Part shown: positions 56,180-64,000 of the stretch, in pieces
Position numbering within the stretch: position 1 is the first letter of the stretch
Layout: every line of letters begins with the position of its first letter
Assembly (NCBI RefSeq): GCF_027172205.1
Contig: NC_070614.1
Span: forward strand, 41,531,001 to 41,595,000
Reading direction: 5' to 3'
Source: Podarcis raffonei
Lineage: Eukaryota > Chordata > Lepidosauria > Squamata > Lacertidae
DNA length: 64,000 nt
The notes under the pieces: generated by a model
What the model was told of the DNA's origin: nothing
Database searches by the model: none
What the model saw: the letters and a program-made list of their open reading frames with translations, nothing else
Translations under genes and position numbers: made by a program

Positions 56180-56345
56180 AAAAGAGTTTAGGTCAGATGT
56201 GGGGAACCTCAGGCCCAGGGACCCTCTCTGGGCCACCCTCCTCCAGCCCTCCCTGATTATGGTCCTACTTCATACCACAACTGTTTTTGCTTGGCTGAAA
56301 TGTCTCCTTGAACTCTGACAAAATTTATATGAAAAGGCGAAACTT
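56180..56345 (+). mobile_element. Interspersed non-autonomous repeat (hAT-like)
   Basis: GGTCAGATGTGGGGAACCTCAGGCCC and TTGCTTGGCTGAAATGTCTCCTTGAACTCTGAC. Same family as 44690-45075. Confidence 0.6.
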
Positions 56346-56939
56346 CTGGGAAAAGGGGCACAACTTATTCTGAAAAGGGGATGGAACCACTTGTCTTTTA
56401 GTTTGACATAAAGTAAGTCCTTTATTCTTCTCATATTGGCCACAAGTGGTACAATATTTGTGTAATATGTTCGAACAGCCTGGCCCCAAATCTTTATTTG
56501 GGTTCCTGTACTTTCTCAAACATCTTTAAAGACTTACGATAAAAACTCACTTAAAGTTTAACTCAGCTTCACCGTCTGATCATTTTAAATAACAGCATCA
56601 TTCTAAAACAAAACATTTACCCTCAGTAGCATGGGGAGTTGAGGATGCTGCCTTAGAGTCTTCTGAGAGGGATTGCATTAGTGATTCTCTTCTCCAAGTT
56701 GATTTCTGATCTAAAATTGAATACTGGGCTATAGGGACAAAGCTCCAAAGTGATCAATTGAGCACTGTCCTTGTGGAATCAATGGAGAGTTTTAATTAAC
56801 CCCTAGAGAAATTAAATTGAAGAGATGCAAATAACTTTCTTGCAATTCCAATGCGAGTCTAATGGGTTCTTCTAGGAACTCTCAGCATGCTTTGAAAAAT
56901 GCAGTTTCTCGAGAGTTCTGGTTGCACAAGGATGAAAGA

Positions 56940-57553
56940 CTGAAGAAACCCCAACTAAAGAATCATGGCAAGAAAAATTGATGGACTATGCAGAAGTGGC
57001 AAAACTGACATATAAGCTACGGGACAAGGATAACTGTGACTTTAAGGATGAATGGGAACCTTTCACAAAGTATCTGAAGACGCAACAAAGTGAATTGGAC
57101 TCCTTGGCAGGTTTTGAATAAACATCTACATTTGTTTTATTTTTACTGATAATAATCAGCTAAACAGTTTGAGGATCTATACAACTTTGTAACATGCAGA
57201 AAATAGCAATATTAGAGAAACCAAAGACTGGAACTGAGGGAAGTCAGGAGGTGGGGTGGGGGGGGGTGGGTCCTGGAGGGGAGGGGGGAGGGAGGAAAAA
57301 TGGGGGGGGAATAAGGATATGTTTTTGGATAATATGTCTTGTTATAACTTTGAATTTTTTTTTTAAAAAAGAAAACAAAGAACCTATATCAAGGAAGTCG
57401 GAAGTTGATGGAACATTTTTGTGAATTTGTAATGTATTGTTCTATTGTTTTTTTGTTTGTAAGGAAGGTATTGTGCTTCTTTTGTTTTGTTTTTTCAAGC
57501 TTTTGTTGTATGTGTAACTGTTGATTTTAAACCAATAAAGATTTTTTTTAAAA

Positions 57554-57610
<57 letters not shown>

Positions 57611-57612
57611 AA
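56940..57612 (+). mobile_element. L1 LINE 3' end with G-rich 3' UTR
   Basis: The frame at 56950-57118 reads ESWQEKLMDYAEVAKLTYKL and DEWEPFTKYLKTQQ, the L1 ORF2 C-terminus, and stops at TAA 57119. The 3' UTR holds a G-rich tract (57246-57312), then ACCAATAAAGATTTTTTT and a TAA repeat with an A-run (57553-57612). Confidence 0.8.
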
Positions 57613-57717
57613 ATGCCGTTTCCAGCAAGAATTCCCACATGGAAATGACAAAGGAGGAGAATGAATGTCACTGATTTAAACTAGGCAAGGGAAGAATTGG
57701 ACATATTCTGTGTAGGG

Positions 57718-58085
57718 CAGGGGAATAGTTTTCAGATCCAAGGTCACATTCCTTCCCAAGCAACCTTCCAGGGCCTACATGCCAGTTGTGGGTAAAAGTG
57801 GGTGGAGCAATGATTGTAAATTTTACCTTTGGACAGCGCGCTGGTTAAGATGAATACTCTTACATGCCTTTCTATCATCCATCCAGGGAAGCAAGGAGCT
57901 TTATCAAAATAGAAATACACATTCCAGCCAGGCAAGCACACCCAATGAGGGTGAAAAATAGGGCTGGTGAGTGATGTGGTCTGGGATAGAGGATGTAGCT
58001 GCAGAGGAGGTATAGCTTGGGAAAACTCTAAGATAGAGAAGACTGGGGGATCCTATTTGGACCCTACAGCTGAGGTTTATGTGTG
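57718..58085 (-). mobile_element. Interspersed non-autonomous repeat (hAT-like)
   Basis: CAGGGGAATAGTTTTCAGATCCAAGG...GTGGGTAAAAGTGGGTGGAGCAATG...CACATTCCAGCCAGGCAAGC; reverse of 44690-45075. Confidence 0.6.
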
Positions 58086-59155
58086 TAGGTGAGGGTGTGG
58101 TGTGGTGGCACAAAGTTTGCATTTCATTCATTGTGCAAGTTGTAGTGTGGTTGCTTCATTTAGAAAAACTATTAAGTTAATGAATGTAAGCGAATCATCA
58201 TCATCATCATCATCATCATCATAGGCTGTGTCCAATGCTAGTCAGAGTAGACCTACTGAAATTAAGGGACATAGACAACTTAGGTTCATTAATTTAAATG
58301 ATGAGAAGTGACCTTCACTTGAGCGAACCAGCATGCCAAATATGAAGGTTGAACTGTGAATCTTCCAGGGCAGCTCTCCATGGTGCTGAAGTTTGGTTTT
58401 TGACTTCAGTCCACTGCAGGTTCCAGTTTGTATTGACCGATCAAATACCCACCAATAATGTGTGCGTGCGTGAGTGCGCGTGCAAAAAACAGGGGCCCAT
58501 GGAAACCTATGCAGAAAGGAGTGCATGAAGCAATTAGTAACCCTGATCCAGAGCCTGGCTATGTTTATTGGCTATGCCAATGGGATCAAGTGTTCTGGTT
58601 AAAATTCTTGAAGTGGTGCTAATGACATGTATTCTGTTATTTGCTGATGTGTGCTGCATTTGCACATTAAAGCACTATCTAAATGAGAAAAATAGCAGCT
58701 GTAGTGAAAGGAAGGTGCTTGCATAAAAGGGGTTATCATAAAAGAATGATGGGGGAAAATAGGAGAGGCTGAAGGCAAGGGGTGATATGGGGAGAGCCAT
58801 TAGTGTGGCTTTCCTGTTTCTTTCTCATCCACCCAGCTTCAACAATCCTCTGGCCACCTTCATCTCTCTGTCAAGGTCTTTCTCTCCACCATATACTTTT
58901 TGACAGCTGTATCTTCTGGAGTCCTACAACTGCCACATCACCATGCATCGCTGTTTATTTATGTTTTTAATGAATCGTGTAAATATATGCATTTAATAAG
59001 GATGGTCACTGGAGGCAGCAAAGGTGCCTCTGGGTGCTCCATGGTGAGAGCAGGGAGCTCTAAGGGAAGAGTGTGTGTAATTTTGCCTCACCATGTAGTG
59101 TGAGCTTAAGTTGGGGAGATGACAGCAGGTTTGACTGCTACTGCTCCCTTTAAAG
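58086..59155. other. Intergenic
   Basis: ATC microsatellite at about 58194-58221 followed by an old repeat (58222-58310, AGAGTAGACCTACTGAAATTAAGG). No gene. Confidence 0.4.
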
Positions 59156-59320
59156 ATACAACAACAACAACAACTACAGCAACAACTTTTTATTTCTTAT
59201 ACCCCACCCATCTGACTGGGTTGCCCCAGCCACTCTGGGCAGCTTCCAACAAAAACACAGGAAAAAATCCAACAAGAAGAACACCAAACATTAAAAGCTA
59301 CACTCTTGCATATCTGGTTG
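59156..59320 (-). mobile_element. L2 LINE 3' end
   Basis: (ACA)n then CTTATACCCCACCCATCTGACTGGG and CCACTCTGGGCAGCTTCCAAC, the reversed L2 3' UTR. Confidence 0.8.
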
Positions 59321-60192
59321 GTAGGCACTGTTATCTTTCTTGTATTACTACATTTTGGAACTACTAGTAATTCTTATGGTCCACATATATTAGTTGTTTT
59401 CATTTATGCTATTGTTTTAAGAGGTTGTTTTATCCAAGTGTTTTGCACTTCTATACAACGTGGAATAATAATTATTTTTTGTTGATGCTTTTATGATCAT
59501 GCAAATCATCCAGAGGTTTCTTTGAAATATAGAACGGTATATCAAGTTATCTGCCTGCCTACCTAATTAACTAAATACATACATAACAGTAAATGAGCCA
59601 GCTCTGTGTTGAGCTGTGTTGAAGGTTACTTAGTAAGCAGGGATGGAGGGAAATTGCACCCTGCCTACTAAGTAAATTGCACAGCCATGTTCTAATAAAC
59701 ACTGAAGCTTAGTTTATGGATACAAATTTACAGGGAGCTGCTCTCTATTGTAACCAGTTGGGCCTTTCCCTAGGCATTGGTCACATTGGCCAAATGGATC
59801 TCCCTCAGGAAGACACTGCTGTGTCTGTGTTTTATATCCCTTGGTTATGTAGTATGATCAATCATAGTATTATTTATACTGCACACTTAGGGATATTCCT
59901 ACAGCAACCCCCCAAGTCTAGTTTTGATACTTTCCCAATTAGTATCGGGAAGGGCTGTGGCTCAGTGATAAAGCATAGGCTTTCTTTACCAAACATCCAA
60001 GGTCCAACTTTACAATTCTATGATTCTATCTAGTTAGATATTACATTTTTTAAACTACAAGCTGCTTCAGGCAATGTACATGGCTCTCACAACCTTATCC
60101 AATGTGATAGGTTTAGATGAGAGAAAACACTCAGTGGCTGAGTGAGACTTTAAAGCCAAATCTCTCTCAGTCAAAGTCCAGCACTCAAACCA
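59321..60192. other. Intergenic downstream of OR-9
   Basis: A truncated tRNA SINE with CR1-type tail at 59948-60030 (GGGCTGTGGCTCAGTGATAAAGC...ACAATTCTATGATTCTATC). The frame at 59716-60033 has no family resemblance. Confidence 0.45.
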
Positions 60193-61140
60193 CTACCCAA
60201 CACTAACTCTCAGCAGAGTTCTACCTGTGAGTTTCTTCAGTGCCTCTTTAACTTCTTTATTTCTCAAGGAATATATGACAGGGTTGAGCACAGGAGTCAC
60301 CACTGAATAAAGGATAGCGATAACCTTGTCTTCTTCTTGGGATGCACTTGAGGTAGGCCTGATGTATGTGTAGATGACGGTGGAAAAGTAGAAGCTGACA
60401 ACAAGGAGGTGGGAAGAGCAAGTGGAGAAGGCTTTCTTCTTCCCTTCAGTAGATTTAATTCTAAAGATGGTTGTCAGAATCAACAAATATGATGTTAATG
60501 TCAGCAAACAGCTACCCATGGAGAAGACCGCATCAGCTACATAAGCCATGGCTTCATTGAGGCTGATGTCTGAGCAAGACAACATCAGCAAAGGAGGCAA
60601 GTTACAGAAGAAGTGGTTGATGATGTTGGAGTCGCAGAAGGAAAGGCGAAGCACAAGCCCCGTGTGAACGGCAGAATTGATCATCCCCGCCACCCACACT
60701 CCAGCCACCACCCCGATGTACACTTCCCTCCTCATGATGACTGTGTACTGCAAAGGATGGCAGATGGCGATGAAGCGATCAAAGGCCATAAAGGAAAGCA
60801 GCAATATCTCTGTTCCCAGAGCCCACAAGAAAAAGTAGACCTGGGCTATGCAGCCGGAAAATGAGATGGTCTTTCTGGAGGCCAAAGTAGTCTGGAGCAT
60901 CTTTGGAATTGTCACCGAGATACAAAACATGTTTGCTATGGACAAATGGATGAGCAGGAAATACATGGGGGTGTGGAGTTTGCGGCAAGTGCTTAAAGTG
61001 AAGATGAAGAGGAAGTTGGCTGACAAAGCAGTTGCATAGATTAAAGTGAACCCCCAAAATATGATTTTCTGATGTTCAGGGGAACTGGATAAGCCGACCA
61101 AAATAAAATCTTGAATTGCTGACTGGTTCTTCAGTTCCAT
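60193..61140 (-). CDS. Olfactory receptor OR-9, class II, subfamily unresolved
   Basis: Intact 315-residue receptor starting at ATG 61140. NQS sequon at residue 5, SANFL in TM1 in place of the usual GN pair (the Asn is kept), LHTPMYFLL, TM3 Cys in SGCIAQVYFF, MAFDRFIAICHPLQY (DRF rather than DRY), ECL2 CDSNIINHFFCNLPPLL, KKAFSTCSSHLL and NPVIYSLRNKEV. The family is clear; the subfamily (OR13/OR5V-like) is not. It is the receptor nearest the V2R exon. Confidence 0.93.
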   Translation of the reverse strand: MELKNQSAIQDFILVGLSSSPEHQKIIFWGFTLIYATALSANFLFIFTLSTCRKLHTPMYFLLIHLSIANMFCISVTIPKMLQTTLASRKTISFSGCIAQVYFFLWALGTEILLLSFMAFDRFIAICHPLQYTVIMRREVYIGVVAGVWVAGMINSAVHTGLVLRLSFCDSNIINHFFCNLPPLLMLSCSDISLNEAMAYVADAVFSMGSCLLTLTSYLLILTTIFRIKSTEGKKKAFSTCSSHLLVVSFYFSTVIYTYIRPTSSASQEEDKVIAILYSVVTPVLNPVIYSLRNKEVKEALKKLTGRTLLRVSVG

Positions 61141-61454
61141 GTGTCTGATAGTGCTGACTTGTCCAGATGAATAAATTTATTGGGACTTAACCTCAGGTCA
61201 AATTCATGAAGACAAATTCATAGAGGATGAACCATGATCTGGAACCCCCATGTTCAGAAACAGGACATTTTTCAGCATATTCACACATCTTCAGTGGGAT
61301 CAGTAGGAAATAGGAACACAAAATTACATGGCTGTCAACTGTTGCAAGGCAGTCAAAAACTGCTGACAAAGACAAATAGAAGCCTTTGAGGTGTGAATTT
61401 AGCAGTCTCTTGTAGCCTCCAGCCATTCCACACCCCTTACCCTGTTAGGCTGTA

Positions 61455-61815
61455 AGTCAGGGATGGGGAACCTGTGGCTCTCCAGGTATTGCTGGACTAC
61501 AGCTCCCATCATTGCTGATCATTGGCTACACTGGCTGGGAATGATGGGAGATGAAGTCCAATAGCACATGGAGGGCCACATATTTCCTTCCCATTCCTGC
61601 CAAAAGTTCTGTGGAAACCTACACTCCAGACATGTCTCATAGTAAGTTGGTGAGGTGGGTGTCACATAAGTAACAGTCTAGGACAGGGTTTCTCAAACTT
61701 GGATTTCCAGCTGTTTTTGGACTACAGTTCCCATTATCCCTGACTAGCTAGTGATGGTGGGAGTTGTAATCCATAAACAGCTGGAGACCCAAGTTTGGGG
61801 AAACCCTGGTTTAGG
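61455..61815. mobile_element. Two palindromic MITEs (hAT-like)
   Basis: 61460-61590: GGTATTGCTGGACTACAGCTCCCATC and GATGGGAGATGAAGTCC. 61685-61808: GTTTCTCAAACTTGGATTTCCAGCTGTTTTTGGACTACAG and CTGGAGACCCAAGTTTGGGGAAACC. Confidence 0.7.
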
Positions 61816-62394
61816 ACTACTATTGACCCACAGCTTATTCTGAGCTCTGGCCAAGGCTATCAACTTATTTTATAGCATGTCAACAGTATCTGGTCTTCGA
61901 CACCTACTTCCTCTTACTTATGTGTAAAAACACATGCCAGTTTGAATTGCATATGCTGATCATTTAGACAAAGCATTTCCCCTTATAATAAAGAAAACAT
62001 CTGCACCAGAATCTTCTGCTCTAAGTTTAAAATTAGCTCACCTGGAAGCAGCAGCAGGATTCAAATGCTCCACATACCTGAAGATGTGAGGCAAAATGAA
62101 ACTTGTCTCATTGATGATGATCCCCACCCCATTCTGCTAAGCCAGAGAAGAATGGAAGAATCAAATGGAGACACTAACAGCAAATATAAATAGTGAGTGA
62201 ATGGTTCAAGTGCAGTGTTGGTGCCATAGGGACAAAACCCTCAGAGGCAGTCAAATTAGGAAGAGTCTAAGGATGTAAGGCTGCCATTGTGGAGAAGTAG
62301 GATCATTGCTTCTGATTGCCTGGGAACCTCTGGGCCCAAGGAGGATGGTGTGGGCTGTTATTATTTTTTTAGTATCACATGTATATGTTTCCTC

Positions 62395-62535
62395 CGAGGA
62401 GCGCAAATGTGGTTATTTACCTTCTCCATTTTATCCTCACAACAACCCTGTAAAGCAGGTTTTGCTGCAAGATAGTGACCCAAGGTCACCCAGTGAGCTT
62501 CATGGCTGCATGGGGATTTGAACCCTGACCATAGC
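62395..62535 (-). mobile_element. Old MIR/CORE-like SINE
   Basis: TTTTATCCTCACAACAACCCTGTAAAGCAGG, CCCAAGGTCACCCAGTGAGCTTCATGGC and GGGGATTTGAACCC (reversed box B) are in the expected order. Confidence 0.7.
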
Positions 62536-63260
62536 AAGGGCACAGAGAATTCATTCACATTGTCCAACTGCAAATTCCATATGGTAGGTATGTAGCTCTA
62601 AAGAGTATAATGCTCTGAGAACTTCCACTTTTCTGTACAGTCATATTTATACAATCCACTGCTTTCTCCCAAGTATAAGGCATTGTAAAAACATGTGTTT
62701 TAAAGAAGCATTATCCTTATTACATCTCAAACAAAATGCTGTCTTAGTTAATACAAATCAAACATTATTTGTTGAATAGGTTATCATTTAAGGTGCACTG
62801 ACACCCCTATAATAGAAGTTAAAAACTCTGTCCAGCTAGGCAATATAGGAGCCTCCCTTATTTCATTTATATATTAATATCTGCATATCAAATTTGATTT
62901 ATTTTGTGTGTGTTTCCTAAAAGAAGTGTATCAGAAGCTGAAAATGCTGCTGGCCAAAACAAAGTTGCTAACAAATGTTGAAGCTGTAGATGTTACTATT
63001 TGGTTACATCCAATAGCTGATATTTATCTCATAACACACAGAATGCTAAAAATTCATCTTCATCATCTATCAATTGATCCAAAGTCAATATACCTGCTTC
63101 CATCTAATTTTTGCATATCACCATCTTTTCCTCATTTTTAAAAGTTGGGTTTCTCATAGGAAAAGGGGTCAAATCTATTTTCATTAGGCACTGCATTCTA
63201 TATCTTTCTAACTGATGTTATTGTTTCCAGAGATTATTATTAACAAAATGGTCTCAACAT
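62536..63260. other. Intergenic
   Basis: AT-rich; the frame at 62908-63141 resembles nothing known to me. Confidence 0.35.
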
Positions 63261-63261
63261 A

Positions 63262-63390
63262 AAGTGTGGTGATTTGTGTGTTGTCCTACGAGCTAGGAAA
63301 ACTGGGTTCAAATCCCCATTCAACTATGGGTCAGATAAGATCACTCAGTCTATCCCACCATAAACTCATTGGATGGGAGACAAGAAGGGA
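63262..63390 (+). mobile_element. Diverged tRNA SINE
   Basis: AAGTGTGGTGATTTGTGTG (worn box A) and CTGGGTTCAAATCCCC (box B). Confidence 0.55.
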
Positions 63391-63460
63391 AATAAAAAGA
63401 AATTCAACATCTCCTTGCCAAAACATAAGGTCCCTGGCTAACGGCATCTTTTTCACCCTC

Positions 63461-64000
63461 TCAACTATGGTCATCCTTCTTCCTTGCTATTCTCTCTTTA
63501 CTGTTCATCTCAGGTCTAAGTATAATGATGTAGATTTTGGGGAGGAAGATGCAACCCAGTAAGCCAGCAGTAGAAGCCAAGATGGAGAAGATCTCCACAG
63601 CCACCATGTATTTCCCTTTGGTGCTCAGATAAGTGGGGACAAAGGACAGCCAAACACTGCAGAAGACCAGCATGCTGAAGGTAATCAACTTGGCTTCATT
63701 GAAAGTATCAGGCAACTTCCTGGCAAAGAAAGCCACAGAGAAGCTCACAATGGCCAAAAGACCCATGTAGCTGAGAATAAGGTGGAACATGATGTCGGAG
63801 CCTTCATTGCACTGCACTATGATCAGCCCATCCTGGGAGTGCAGGTCAAACTCTGGGAATGGGGGAGAGGATGCCAGCCACCCAAGACAGATGCCAGCTT
63901 GAATGAGAGAGCAGAAGCTGATAAGGGATCCTGCCAGCCTCTTCCCAAGCCATTTCCTCAGGCTGTTCCCAGGCTTGGTCACCATGAATGCCAAAACCAC
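63461..64000 (-). CDS. Vomeronasal type-2 receptor, C-terminal exon (partial)
   Basis: Class C GPCR 7TM exon from the TM3/ICL2 junction to the C-terminus, 179 residues, ending at TGA (63463-63461). It continues beyond the right edge. Family motifs: [18 protein letters not shown] (ICL2), [13 protein letters not shown] (TM4), [11 protein letters not shown] (ECL2), [10 protein letters not shown] and [19 protein letters not shown] (TM5 to TM6), [17 protein letters not shown] (TM6/ECL3), [15 protein letters not shown] (TM7). The usual SPKCYII end of TM7 reads LPKIYII. V2Rs act in vomeronasal neurons and bind peptide or protein pheromones through an N-terminal domain that is outside the window. Confidence 0.94.
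   Translation of the reverse strand: MVLAFMVTKPGNSLRKWLGKRLAGSLISFCSLIQAGICLGWLASSPPFPEFDLHSQDGLIIVQCNEGSDIMFHLILSYMGLLAIVSFSVAFFARKLPDTFNEAKLITFSMLVFCSVWLSFVPTYLSTKGKYMVAVEIFSILASTAGLLGCIFLPKIYIIILRPEMNSKERIARKKDDHS

Noticed and set aside
5025-57600. Short-period repeats considered as CRISPR arrays
   Set aside because: They are mono-, di- or trinucleotide microsatellites without spacers, in an animal genome.
59716-60033. 105-codon frame near OR-9
   Set aside because: It ends in a SINE with CR1-type tail and shows no receptor motifs.

Overview
The window looks like genomic DNA of a squamate reptile, probably a lizard. It carries intronless or short-exon chemoreceptor genes (olfactory receptors and the last exon of a vomeronasal type-2 receptor), BovB LINE copies, tRNA-headed squamate SINEs with an RTE-like tail, abundant L2 LINE 3' ends, and CR1 and L1 remnants. 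No species can be named from the sequence alone.

Layout. (1) 1-8.5 kb: a repeat-rich stretch containing the last three exons of a TRIM/B30.2 gene (2821-2843, 3327-3451, 6258-6808, + strand). (2) 10.7-11.6 kb: one OR10-like olfactory receptor (OR-1, +). (3) 12.5-17.5 kb: a nested repeat block with a BovB insertion and a young Ty1/Copia element. (4) 17.5-42.2 kb: five tandem, closely related + strand olfactory receptors (OR-2 to OR-6), each in a 4-6.5 kb duplicated unit that includes upstream and downstream flanks. (5) 45.8-61.1 kb: - strand olfactory receptors of other subfamilies (one pseudogene, then OR-7, OR-8 and OR-9), separated by SINEs and MITEs. (6) 63.46-64.0 kb: the C-terminal exon of a V2R (-), running off the right edge.

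Main observation. The five tandem receptors do not appear to be simple one-exon genes. Each has, 0.9-2.6 kb upstream, a 6-8 codon ATG exon with a shared H-Q-S/T-L core that ends in a GT donor in phase 0. The main exon begins at an AG acceptor exactly 14 codons before the conserved V-T-E/Q-F, also in phase 0. Three of the five have lost the usual ATG in the main exon (ATA, ATT, ATA), so the short upstream exon is their only visible start. A conserved block of about 200-240 bp directly upstream of this exon is present in all five units and is the best candidate promoter.

The pieces fit one role, chemosensation: class II olfactory receptors and a V2R, with a TRIM/B30.2 gene at the edge. TRIM genes next to OR5V1-, OR10C1- and OR11A1-like receptors recall the extended MHC of mammals, but orthology cannot be settled here. 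Two retroelement insertions (the Copia element and a solo LTR) have their empty sites preserved in paralogous units, which orders events in the array.
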